DNA from: Talinum fruticosum
Lineage: Eukaryota; Streptophyta; Magnoliopsida; Caryophyllales; Talinaceae
DNA length: 64,000 bases
Reading direction: 5' to 3'
Assembly: GCA_021018815.1 (NCBI GenBank)
Contig: JAITYX010000016.1
Span: 4,045,001-4,109,000 of the forward strand
In this document: one piece after another, positions 12,234-23,700 of the stretch
Position numbering within the stretch: position 1 is the stretch's first letter
Layout: each line of letters starts with the position of its first letter
Translations under genes and position numbers: made by a program
Notes under the pieces: generated by a model
The model's input: the letters and a program-made list of their open reading frames with translations, nothing else
What the model was told of the DNA's origin: nothing
Database searches by the model: none

Positions 12234-14766
12234 ACACTAGGTGAGATGTATTTTGTTTTATTCTCGGTCATTTCTTCACTTTCTTGGATTCTTTTGCCTT
12301 TTCATTTTTGGGGATGTAGGGGCAGTGAGGGGCTGCAGCAAAGAACAACAGAGCTGTGGGTACTAATCCTTGTTTCCGCTTCTGTTGAAGTAGAATACAT
12401 AATTTCCTTTATCATGAAAAGATATTTAACTGCATAGTTTTCTTATTTGAGTCTTCTTGAGAGCATTAGTTTTGAGCTACATCTAACTTTTGTGTCACGT
12501 CAATTTTTTCTTGATTCTGGATTGATAATTAATGACCGGATCATTCCTAGGTTATACAGCTACTAATTTGATACCCCCACGGTATTTATTCTTTGATAAG
12601 TAGAAATTAAGAAACAGAAAAGGTTTGCAAAGAAAGCATCCTGCACAGACAAAAAGACTACCAACAAACTCTATTGTGAGGAAACAATTTCAAATTCTGC
12701 CAAAAATGCAATATCTCGCGATTCTATTAGTTAGATTGATGTTTTTCACTATGTCCGGTTTCTTTTTACAGCTCTTCATGTGGAACTACTTGTCGGGATT
12801 GATGATTAGGGAAGATTGCATTTGTATGGGCTTATGTCTTGACTCCGGTAATCCCTAACAAATGAACTTGTAAGCAATTTTGCCTGATTGATGTATATTC
12901 TAGTGCTTTAAAATACTCTTACCTGTTCTTCCTCGAGACAACTTCATCAATGCATGTATATAATTTTCTTTTGCCAACAGACTTCTACAAGTTCTTTTGT
13001 AAATGATCATGAAACTATTATTTTGCAGTCTCCATTCCATGTAAATTTTTAGATGAAGGTAACTTGCATTGCAGTCCACATTATGAGATCTTCGGGGTCT
13101 GTTTTGAATTTTCAATGTTTCCCTCTTTCATGCAACTGCTCAAGGCTGAAACCAATATCTGGTTAACTACTAAAAATCTTGTAGCATCTGGTGAGCATAC
13201 ATCTTGTGCACGTATAAGCACTGAATAATGTGATCCAGTTGGCGAAATATGCCCTAGCTGGCTATGAACTGTGAAGAAGCATTTTGGCAAGGAATCGCAC
13301 AACCCTAATGCCATTTCCATGAAGCGGCTTTTTCTTCAGGAGAGGATGAAGTATATCTCCACAGCAGCTAGTATTATCCTTCAGAAGTTCTCTATGCAGA
13401 TGTGCCAAGAGGAAAAAATATCCCTTTTTTGGTCAAGTTACGTATACCTAATTTCTAGTTACCTGGTTATTTACCTGTTGTCTTGGATCAAGGGTTGTAA
13501 ACAAATTGTATACTGGAGCCAATTTCTTCTGTCTTTTGTTTCTTCCAGGGAAATCTGGTGCACATTTCTTCAGCATTTTCCTAAGTCTATTGGCTTGGTT
13601 TATTTCGTCAGATTTTGGTCTGAAATTTTCTCTAGATTTGTGAAAATTATGCGAGGGAATAACTGACTAAATTTTCTTTTGTTCTTCAATGTTTTGGAGA
13701 GTGCTACCATGATGAGTAATATATAACTCCCTCCATATCTCTGATATTATCTGATTTAATTCTTTCCTTATCATCGTCAAAGGCAAACATAAGTCATTTA
13801 TTTGAAACGTAATGCTCCTAATTGATGACCTGTTTAAACTTGCATTAAAAAAAATCACCTATTTCTGTTTTTTATTAATTTATGTTCATTTCTGTTCGTT
13901 TCTTCTTTTTTCTGTTTATTTTGCTCTTTTCTGTTTGTTTATTTTCGGTCTGTTTGTTTCTATTTCTGTTTATTTTTTATGTAATTTTGAATAGGCCTTG
14001 GAGATTATGTATCATTGGGTATGGAGATGGAGGTTCTCTTATGTAACTATCCCCATGAGGCACTACCACTAATATTTTGTGAATGCATATAATTCAATAG
14101 ACACGCTTGTATTCGTATTAAAATTTGAAGAAAAGGTGAACACTGGACTCAACCCCAGTTACCTGTGGATGATCATTAGCACATCAATGACTTGCCTCAC
14201 CACTCGCTCTCTTCCATCTTCTGTTCCAAGTTCTCTACTCTTACCTAAAACCTAGCTAACACTCTCTTCATCTTCACCTCACCATCTTCCTAACAACAGG
14301 TGCATGGAGCACCAAATATGCAATACTTAGATCCACACCAATATGCAATCGTGATGCCTCTCCTTCCAACACCCCCTCCAAAAAAAAAAAAAAGAAAACT
14401 TCTGCCACCTAGTCCATTGGTGCAGTTGAGGACCAATGGCAAAAATAGTCCCATAAATCGGAATTATACAACCTTATAATTTCATAATCAATACCCTTAA
14501 AATTATTGCTAAGTTTAAGAATCGACTTCAATTAAAATAAAACTAAAGAAACTAGCCAACCAGCAATTCAACCCCTCAAAACCCTATTGTTTATGGCTTT
14601 ATTATGCAGTAAGATTTTGGGATAATTATTCCTTTTTTTTTCCTTTAAAAACACTCCACTAAACTTTACCCACTCCACACCTGAGGTAGCTACTGTACTC
14701 GAGCGTGCCTATGTATATGAAACACTGGAAATGTCGCGTAAGTTCGGACTGTTTTGAGTGAAAGCT
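12234..14766. other. Intergenic region EX1 to dienelactone hydrolase gene
   Basis: The first few hundred bases are probably the EX1 3' UTR. No open frame here has a recognisable domain. Bases 13856-13985 are strongly T-rich with a degenerate TTTCTGTTTATTT-like repetition. A pure A run lies near 14380-14394. A short upstream ATG at 14731 opens a frame that ends after eight codons, just ahead of the hydrolase start. Confidence 0.45.
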
Positions 14767-17030
14767 ATGGCAGCCATAGTGAGAGCTTCCAGAACCTTAT
14801 TAACCCAATCATCATCTTCTTCATCGAATTCTTTCATCAACAACTGCAAGAGACCAATTTTTTTGGCTTCCTCATCGCCATTCTTCGTTAAGCGGCTCCA
14901 AATTCGATCAATGGCCGACTCCGCCTTCAACAAAGTCCAGATTAAGCGCGATGACACTGTCAGTTCGCCAGTTTCTCTCTCCTCTTTTTGCAATTGCATA
15001 ATTTTTCGCCTATTTTCTATCTTTTTTAACAGAAAACTGAATGGATTTCTGTGGACATATATGTTTTTGTCTTCTTTCTTCATTTTCTTCATGTTTGTTC
15101 TTTGGGTGGCTTTTTTTAAAAAATTATTATTATTATGTATTTGTTGATGCTTTTGTCGGAGCTCGCATTGATTTTCAACATTTTTGGAGTGCAGGGAGAA
15201 ATGGGGATGTTATGTTATAGAGTTTCTGTCACTGAATTCTTGCTGGAATTTCATTTATTCTGTTTGTGACTCTAATTGAGTGTGTTGAATTTGATGATGC
15301 CAAATGCTTCATTTTGAAGCTCCATGCCGTTTGGGTTTGTGGTTGTAGCTCACGGGTTTCTTCAAAATTTTAACTTGCTATGAGTTTCTCGTACCATAAT
15401 TAAGGAATTTAGCCTTTACCTTTTTTTATGGCAATTGGATTATTGAATTTAGTATGTTTTTTTATGAACTAGACCTTTGATGCATATGTTGTTGGGAAAG
15501 ACAATGCCCCTGGGATAGTTGTGCTTCAAGAATGGTGGGGTGTAGATTTTGAGATGAAGAACCATGCTGTGAAAATTTCCCAGCTGGAGCCTGGCTTTAA
15601 AGCGCTCATTCCAGAGTAATGAGCTCTCAATTCTCTCTGTTTCTTATTAGCCAAGCAAAGATTTGAGAACAGAAGTGCGGCTGATCATACTGATCTTGGT
15701 AATCTCCTTTATTGCTGCAGCTTGTACCGTGGGAAAGTGGGTTTAGATGTTGCGGAAGCTCAGCATTTGATGGAGGGTCTTGATTGGAAAGGTGCTGTTA
15801 AGGACATTGAAGCTTCTGTCAACTGGCTCAAGGCAAATGGTTCCAGGAAGGTTTGCCCTTGCTCTTGCTCATTCCAAATCGTTTGATTATGCTTTTCCAG
15901 TCTGATTTTATCATGGCTTTCGTTTTCTTCAAGTTGTGGTTGTGGAAGGTAGTATGCTTCTATGGCTTATAGCAATAAATAAAATATTCAATTCTGGCAA
16001 ATGGTTTTTGTTATTGAACTTTTTATGTATTTCTTGATATAGGTTGGAGTTACTGGATACTGTATGGGAGGTGCTCTCTCGATTGCAAGTGCTGTCCTTG
16101 TCCCTGGTGTTGATGCTGTTGTTGCCTTTTATGGCATTCCTTCACCAGAACTTGCTGATCCTGCTCAGGCTAAAGCTCCTGTGCAAGCTCATTTTGGGGA
16201 GCTTGATAACTTTGTTGGCTTTTCGGACGTGACTGTATGATTCCTTCTTTTACTTCCGCTCCCTACCCACCCTCAAAAATAGAAAAGGAAAAAGAATTAC
16301 TAATACTAGGTAACTAGACAACCAAGAGACTGCTGTCCCGTTTTATAATTTAGCCGCGAGAAAATGAAGGTTGCTTCCAATTCCAAATCCGTATCCTAGA
16401 GTTCCACCCGAGGCAGGATCTTTTCCTGGGGAGTGGTTGAGATGTAGCATACTTGCAAGTGAATTGCAGAGAGGTGATTTGGGTTGGACCATATACTAAG
16501 AACTATTGCATGGGTATTGCTTCACAGTTTTAAAAAAAAAAAGTTTTGACGACAATTTAGTGGGGAATTTGCTTTCATCCTCTAGAGTCCACACAAAATA
16601 ATTTCCGAAAGCTGTCGAATTATGCTGCTTGTTGTTACTTGTGGTACTGCTTTATTAGCAATGGCTGGCCTGGTTCAAGTAAATTGAATCACGGTTTTCT
16701 TTAGATATACTAAAGCATGATTTGAGTAACGCCCCTGGCCCTGATGTGGAATGAGAAATATAGTTGCAGGCCTTCTTCGCAGATATGATATTTGATGTTC
16801 AAGAATGGTTTTTGAACTTGCAGGCCGCAAAAGCTTTGGAGGAAAAGCTGAAGGCATCGGGGGTGCCATATGAGGTGCACATATATCCAAGATGTGGGCA
16901 TGCTTTCATGAATAGGTCACCAGAAGGCATTGAGAGGAGGAAGAAAATGGGATTGGAGGACGAAAATGAAGCTGCTGTTGAACTTGCTTGGTCCCGATTC
17001 CAGTCTTGGATGTCTCGATTCTTGTCCTAA
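14767..17030 (+). CDS. Dienelactone hydrolase-family alpha/beta hydrolase
   Basis: Five exons: 14767-14958, 15473-15615, 15721-15850, 16043-16234, 16824-17030, giving 287 residues with all phases consistent. The fold is the dienelactone hydrolase (carboxymethylenebutenolidase) alpha/beta hydrolase. The catalytic residues are visible: Glu84 in QEWWG, nucleophile Cys162 in GYCMGG, Asp210 in FGELD, His245 in CGHAF. The first 50 or so residues (Ser-rich, then FVKRLQIRSMADS) resemble an organelle transit peptide; an internal Met before ADSAF could give a shorter cytosolic form. ATG 14767 is chosen because the upstream ATG at 14731 is out of frame and closes at once. Substrate in plants is not established for this family to my knowledge. 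Intron 4 contains a second in-frame TTGCAG/GCC acceptor 54 nt upstream of exon 5. Confidence 0.93.
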
Positions 17031-17755
17031 GAAAATTTTCTAGTCATATTACTAAACTCTCAAACATAGACTTCCTAGGGAAAATAAGTGGGTATGCAAC
17101 ATGCTGTCAGTGTTGTTGCTAATTGGAATTGTCTTCGTTGGGTCTTTGATGTGAATCGCCTATGTGAACTTTGCTTTTATTGTATAGTGAACCTTTGTTG
17201 CCTATGAAAACCTGGCAGTTTGGCCTTTCATGCTTGGTGGAGCTGATATTAGGTGTGGCCAAACTGCAGGCCAGGATTAAATTTGAATTAAACAAATCGG
17301 GTAACGTTAAAATTCAAAAAGAAATCAGACAAAATCAAATTTGAGCCAAACTAAGATTATGATAATATATATGGGAAAAATTTTGTTTTTAAAACTAAAG
17401 TTCGGGGTACAAATTCTTAAACACACCTAATTTTTTCGAGTTGGCAAAGTTCAGTTAACCAGGACAAGATTTTATTAGCAATAGCTGATATCCACACTTG
17501 TTGCAAAGAGCGGGGTTTAAAGTATAGAAAAGTAACCCAGTAATTATGCTAAAAATTTCTCATATTTTCTTATAGAGGTGTGGCCTTGTTTTAAAAAAAA
17601 AAAAAACTCAAAAAATACAAAGTGCACATCTTAGAACAAAAGCAGACATATGTGTAAAATGATTTTTTTCCAAAAAAGGGAAAAAGCATGTATACAAACA
17701 CAGTTTGATGATCACCCTCCCCTATTATATGAAAGCTGAGCTCGTCCTAGCTGAA
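17031..17755. other. Convergent intergenic region
   Basis: The hydrolase gene (plus) and the costars gene (minus) converge here. It holds their 3' UTRs and an A run near 17591-17606; no gene or structured element seen. Confidence 0.5.
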
Positions 17756-19780
17756 TTAATTAGGAGTTGCAGGTTTCAGGATAATCACCACATTGTCATG
17801 GACTCCTTGTAGTAGCAATTCTCCATCATATGCCAAAATTTTCCTCTTCTTTGCTGCTCTTAATGTCCCAACGAGGGCTTCGAATATGTTTGCACAACGA
17901 TCATCGTTGAACAGTACACCAAATGTGACCTACGTACATATAAGAATAAAGAAGATTCAAGCAAATCGTAAGATGTACAAATGGTGAATCGACATAGTAG
18001 CATATGTAGCAGAAGTATATATATAGGCATTGAAACATGAACATTCTCTTTCGAGGGACATTCCTACTGAAAAAGGGGGTAAGTGTGAACAATGTGATCT
18101 TACAATTTACATAGATGTGGTTATTAATGGACACAACTTTTAAATATACTGACTACTTTTGCTGCCAGCGACTGGATAATTACTCAACGCAAGAAAAAGG
18201 GGGGTTTCAAAGAAACACCAGCTGGTACCTCTGTTGCATGCCCTGAAACCACATGGACAGACAAATTTTCAAGCAAAGAAACAAATGTATTTATAGTTTC
18301 AACCACTGCTATTGTCTTCCAAAAAGGCCAACATATTCAAATTTGATAAAAGATCATGGAAGAAAGGAGGTATCATTAAATCGACTGCACTAGTGACCAT
18401 GGCACTGTTCTTCACTCGATCAGGTGTCGTAGTTTCCTATCTTTACTCAAGGAACAGACAGGAAACACAGAGTAAAGTCTTCCTGTTGCGATCAAGTATA
18501 TATCCAATCGATCAAGGTATTGTTGCACATTCCTACAGAAACAACCTAATCTCTTTTGTCGATGAATGGTTTTGTTAACGAGCTTCACTCCTGGAAAAAG
18601 GCATGGTTGCTTGCTTCAGCTAATCTAGAATATCAAAGAAATAATTCTTGACTCACTTGGCAGTAAAGTGGGTAATAATATATCCGTACGAGGCATCAAT
18701 TTTGGGCATTTGGAAAGATATTTGCTAGTGTTCAATGTGATACTGTAATAACACCACCTTAGAGTACTCCCATCACCCCCCCAAAGGTTCGGTACTTCCC
18801 GAGATTCACAAACCCATACATCACAATTACATAAGAGCAATGTAGGATTGAACCCGAGACTTAATATGCTCAAGGTATTATAACCTTACCACCTGGACAA
18901 AAAAATCTCATCGGCACACCAACCATTAGCACTAATTGAAGCAAAAACATTCCATAACCCATAATTGATGTGGATGGAAATAATATGAACGAACACCCTA
19001 AGAGCATCAACATCGCGATCTATTCCATAAGGATTTGTTTCATATTGCATCATACTGTCTTTCTTCCACAAGACTACAACTCCTTGCGATATGAAAGCTT
19101 TATCTTATGGGCCTTTAATTATTTTGGAGGCTGAACCCAGGTTAAAATGAATGCTCAAATGTAGCGAATGAACAAGCTCCTATCTCTCAAAATTAAAGAT
19201 AGGATGGACAACTGAACATTGGACTATAATATAAACATTGATAATTGGACAACAGGGTGAAAATCACGGCAAGAATCGACATGATAGTAATGCGTAATTT
19301 CCTGATGACCCCAAGCATTTCCCATTTTCAACATATCGAACAGATATTCGCAGTATTGCCTCTTTTAAACAGTAATATTTCATGTGTTGTCATTTGAGAT
19401 TTCGTGTGCAAAGATTTTAATCAGGTTAATTCGTCGATATAGAAAGGCCAACTGAACCAAAAGGTTAAGTTAATGTGTAGAGATTAGCTCTTCGGAAATC
19501 AATGGAACGGGTAAATGGTACATACAATCTCTATCATGCCAAACAACCCAGATCAAGAAATCAGATCATATCATTGTTTCCTTCAAAACTGGTGAGTAAT
19601 CCGATCAGAAAACTAAATGGGAATTGATCAAGATAGGTAATGAACACAATCTAGTTTGATAAAAATTAGAGAGATAATATATGAAGAGAAGAATGTCACC
19701 GTGTAAGAACCATCTTCTTGGGGTTCACCAAGCCGTTGGATTTCCTCTCTCAACCTCTCAATCTCTTCGTCCACATTCAT
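17756..19780 (-). CDS. Costars family protein (ABRACL-like)
   Basis: Two coding exons on the minus strand: 19780-19700 (27 codons, starting MNVDEEIERLREEI) and 17929-17756 (58 codons including the stop), giving 84 residues, the normal length of the family. The second exon contains the family core TFGVLFNDDRCANIFEALVG followed by TLRAAKKRKIL and GELLLQG. Costars proteins relate to the ABRA/STARS actin-regulating C-terminal domain; the plant function is poorly known and a cytosolic actin-related role is inference. The start is the first Met after a stop-containing leader and agrees with the plant family N-terminus. The 1.77-kb intron carries a tRNA-derived SINE. As I recall, the Arabidopsis ortholog (At4g33640) sits next to EXECUTER1, which supports the assignment. 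Confidence 0.94.
18755..18900 (-). mobile_element. Probable tRNA-derived SINE in the costars intron
   Basis: On the minus strand an A-box-like segment TCCAGGTGGTAAGG (18897-18884) is followed about 30 nt later by a B-box GGTTCAATCC (18854-18845), the spacing and sequence of an RNA polymerase III promoter as in plant SINEs, where the B-box is preceded by CTCGG. It does not fold as a complete tRNA. The outer limits are estimated; no clean target duplication was found. Confidence 0.5.
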
Positions 19781-19874
19781 GATTCAGCCTTCTCTTTCTC
19801 TTTCTTCAAAGTCTCCTTACCCTCCTTTGCAATCACAAAATTTTAAGCTAAGCTGAAACATTAACAGATTGAGA

Positions 19875-19876
<2 letters not shown>

Positions 19877-19917
<41 letters not shown>
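19877..19917. repeat. (TA)n microsatellite
   Basis: About 20 uninterrupted TA units. Confidence 0.95.
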
Positions 19918-19918
<1 letters not shown>

Positions 19919-20457
19919 TTTTGTGTTCAAATGTTAAAATTTTGGTTAAAGTATATGAACCACACGTATGATAATTTAGGAAATGAAGCATGTGATGAGG
20001 AGGCGCTTGGAGAGCATCACAGAGGATAAAATATTACGTTTTTGGAGTTATCAACGATATAACATAAAAGTTTGTAAAAAGTAGGGAGCAATTAATAAGT
20101 AACAATAAAGAACGGTAAAAAATGTATATTAATTTAAAATGATTAAGCTTTCTTGGACAGGCTTTCGGTTAACAAACCTCTGAAGGTCGGATCATTCATG
20201 CAATACAAAAAGGTAATAGTATATTGGATTGAAGAGATAAATATAAATAGAAGTGAGTGAAGAAAGAAAAAAGTTAATAACTTTTACTAACTTTATTCGA
20301 GATCGTATGCAATCATTATCTGTCAATTTTTTCATTTTTTCTCTTTAATTTTTATGAGTTTTAAAATGAGAATTATTAATAATTTCTCCGTTTATTTTTT
20401 GTAATTAAGTTATTGTGTGTTACGATTAGGAATTATCCTGGATGTGAGACAGAGAAA

Positions 20458-20508
20458 AGTCAAACAGTAGGTCAAATCCTGTAGTGTTGACCAGGAGGAG
20501 ACTTGACC
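20458..20508. promoter_or_regulatory. Cluster of four W-boxes
   Basis: Four TTGAC[C/T] cores within 51 bp: 20458-20463 and 20470-20475 on the minus strand (TTGACT, TTGACC), 20487-20492 and 20503-20508 on the plus strand (both TTGACC). W-boxes are the sites of WRKY factors. The cluster lies about 220-270 bp upstream of the GATA gene ATG, in its probable promoter or leader. Confidence 0.7.
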
Positions 20509-20679
20509 AAAGAGAAGAGAGAGAGAGGGAAATGCTCTTTGTTTGTCTTCTTCTTCAGAACCTGATAGTGGTGTCTTTACTGCAACAAAATCTAGTCAAA
20601 AAATTCTAAACCCTTTTTGGCACTGCCCTCATTTTCTCTCTCCTCCAACTTTTCCTCCTCATGAGACAGAGACAGTGGC

Positions 20680-20698
20680 TAGGGTTTTGAGCTGGGCC
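20680..20698 (+). promoter_or_regulatory. Telo-box next to site II element
   Basis: TAGGGTTT (20680-20687) is the plant telo-box in reverse, followed by TGGGCC (20693-20698), a site II/TCP element. This pairing is common in plant promoters and leaders of growth-related genes. It lies 30-48 bp before the GATA gene ATG. Confidence 0.5.
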
Positions 20699-20727
20699 AC
20701 CGCACCAGAGAGAGAAAGGTCAATATC

Positions 20728-23700
20728 ATGGAGGAAGAAGCCCTCGGTTTCGACGCCAACGAGTTCAGCGCCGGCGAGGACGAGCGTGTGAGCATAGCGA
20801 TTCCCGGCAATGTAAACACGGCCGCGATGTCTTCTTCTATTTCTCTCTCATCCTCCAAAACACCAGCCAATGAACTCACCATTTCTTTCGAGGGCGAGGT
20901 CTTCGTTTTTCCGGCTGTCACTCGCGACAAGGTAAACTTCTCTCTCTTCTTTCTTGAATTTCGTATTTGTTTCTGAGGTTATTTGGCGGATCGCAGATTT
21001 TATTTGAAATCATTCGTTTAAATTGATGGCGAAGTTGGATATTCTAAGCGGACATTTGAGTATTTTGGGGCAGTATATCAATTTTTCTTTATTTCTGATT
21101 TTCCGCCTAAACAGAGCCAACAATGAGGGAAGATGAGCTTTATAATTTGTTTCCCTTGAGTATTTTAACCAAAATGGAGGAACAAATGCGTTGATATTTG
21201 TTGATTTTGAACAGGAATCCGGGGGATATATGGAACTTAATGTATTTTATAGTTGCTTTGTTTGATTTGTTATATGGGTTTATAGTTAATTTCAGTGATT
21301 ACTACGTGCCTTAGTATCCTTCTTTTTTTGGGATGATTGTACAGCAATAGTTGGAGGTAGATTACATATAAACAACCCCCTTTATTCTCTACCACCATCA
21401 GTGTGCTATTCAAGACCATTTCAAAAGGTATTGGCTTCTCGAGAGTTATAATTGATGTGAATTTTGTTGAGGCGACGGTTTGCAACTTCTCACTTTCCAA
21501 AGGAAAGCTTAAGGCAAGGGTGCTATCACTTATTGCTTTATAGCCTTGTTCCATTTTGCTTTAACTTATAGTTTTACAGCTGCTTACTGCTTACAACTTC
21601 TTGCTGTTTTTTATAATTAACTTTACAACTATCTTACAACTCCTACAACAAAGCGTACAGCTTCTTACAACTCCTTACGGCTGAATGGAACAAGGGCATA
21701 GTCTCACAAATGTTAAACTTAGGAATCAATTTATCCTGCAAGCATAAACTCTGGTTTAACTGCTTGTTTGGTTACAACGGGAGATTCAAATTCTTGATTG
21801 TCTAATTGTGTTTCAATAACTGTGTTTTAAAGGTCCAAGCTGTTCTGTTACTCTTGGGAGGGCGAGATACATCAACCAACATGCCTACATCAGAGTTTCT
21901 GGTCCAGCAACATAATATGGTATGATTGAAGTAGCATAAGCTTGCTGCAAACATGTTAGTCCTATAATTTTCTCATACAATCCTCATTTATCCGATTGCA
22001 AAATGTTGCAGGCATTGGATGGCCCTTCATGTGGCTTAAACAATTCAAGTAGAATTGCTTCTTTAGTTAGATTTCGAGAGAAGCGTAAAGAAAGATGTTT
22101 TGAGAAGAAAATTCGTTATATTTCCAGGAAAGAAGTTGCTCAAAGGTAATTCTTGTTGCCCTGCAAAATATACTGTCAGGAAATTCTTCTCTGCCACTAC
22201 AAAATCAAATCCAAATCAATAGCCGAAGACTTACATAAGTGAGTTTTTTGTTTGTTTTTGGGGGAGGGTGAGGGTGGAGAGGGAGTAGGGTGTCTTTCAT
22301 ATATATATGTAGATGTAGTCTTACCCCCAAATAGTAGAAAAGCCCTAGATTATTGAGTTTACTTCGCAAGAAAAAAATACAGGACAGTTAATGGGCCATT
22401 TTGCTTTAGTACTACACTAATATGAAAGCCAAAAAAATTGTGTAAGAAGTCTCTTTTTGCCAACTTGAGAAATGAAAGAAAACTGGGAATTCTTGTAACC
22501 ATAGTTTTAAAAAGCCAACTTCAAGTGAACCTAGAGGCATACGGTTTAACTTCTTTGATTTGACTTCTTGATGCTTGTTAAATCATGCACCTTCGTGCAC
22601 CCCATGGTCCCAACTTGAGGCACAAGGTGCATGCTTTATGCCCCTCAATGACTGAGGAGAAATGAGATAGTAAGCCATCAAAGGTCTAAATTTGGTTCAG
22701 ACGGACACTTATCTAAGACAATTGATGCAATTTCAAGAAAATGTCTCTAAACAATTGCATGAAATTTCTTCAAAGCAAGTCCTAAATTCATGAATCCAAA
22801 TAATCTAATCTAATTCCTAAACAGCTTCTGGGGGCAACCTATAGGAGGAGCTTTTGATCCGGGCCTAGAAGATGGTTAGATAAAATGTTTCATTGTTGTT
22901 TTTTCTCTTTTTCTTTTTTTTTTGGGTTGGGGGGGTTCTATCAATTGTTCTGTTTGTAAGATACTAAGATTGTAGTAGTTTGATACTGGAAAAATCTGAG
23001 TAATAGAAGTATGGGTTGCAAATTATGAGCACTTTGGCAAAGATACGAGAATAGCATATGATGCGTGCAACTTTGCTTTGTATTTACACGTTAGCTTTGT
23101 GGACATTTTGCTCTCTGTACACTCTTGTGCCTTCTGAAACTAAATTCAAGCAGCCTTTTCCGCTCTACCCTCAAAAACAGTTTGGGATTTTCAAAATATT
23201 CCTCTATACCAGTTAATGAACGAAATGGTTTCATCATCATTTCCTTGTAAAATTTGAAGCTGGATTCCGAAAAGCCAGTTCTTGTTTGGACCTTCTCAGT
23301 CTCTCATTCTCTCTTACATTTCAGAATGTCAATTCATCTCACACCTCACAATGGCATCCTGCATATGCACTTCTCTCAATGTGTCCAAACCATCTTTGTC
23401 ATCCTAAGACATTTTAGTTATCTCCCTATATCCCATGACCATAATGGCTTCATTGTCATTATTTCAGTATTTTGTAGATTATGAAGCACGAAAGCCAAAT
23501 GATAGCATCATGCTGTAGATAATGCACTCTATCTGTTTTCAGTAGTCCTAAAATAATATACCAGCATTTTAAGAGGCTAATATGAGCATATAGTCACGAT
23601 TTGATGTTTCTAGGCCATTTGTTTAACAATTTTTAAAAATTGTGTACAATAGAGTTTATCTGGAGGATCTAACCAAACTATATATGGCTTTTAAACAACT

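Larger units (their letters stand above)
19781..20727. promoter_or_regulatory. Divergent promoter region, costars and GATA genes
   Basis: 947 bp between two genes transcribed apart. It holds a (TA)n microsatellite at about 19877-19917, a purine/pyrimidine-mixed AT-rich middle, then a compact W-box cluster and a telo-box/site II pair next to the GATA start (listed separately). Short upstream ATGs at 20532 and 20661 precede the GATA main ATG; the second reads nine codons before TGA and could damp translation if transcribed. Confidence 0.5.

Noticed and set aside
13271..13666. 131-codon open frame downstream of EX1
   Set aside because: No domain, low-complexity hydrophobic tail, no splice partners, and codon use like the surrounding AT-rich DNA.
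14709..15092. 127-codon open frame on the minus strand
   Set aside because: Overlaps the first exon and intron of the hydrolase gene; it reads the complement of its Ser-rich transit peptide.
18845..18897. Possible tRNA gene
   Set aside because: A- and B-box-like words are present, but no acceptor stem or anticodon arm can be drawn; kept as a SINE.
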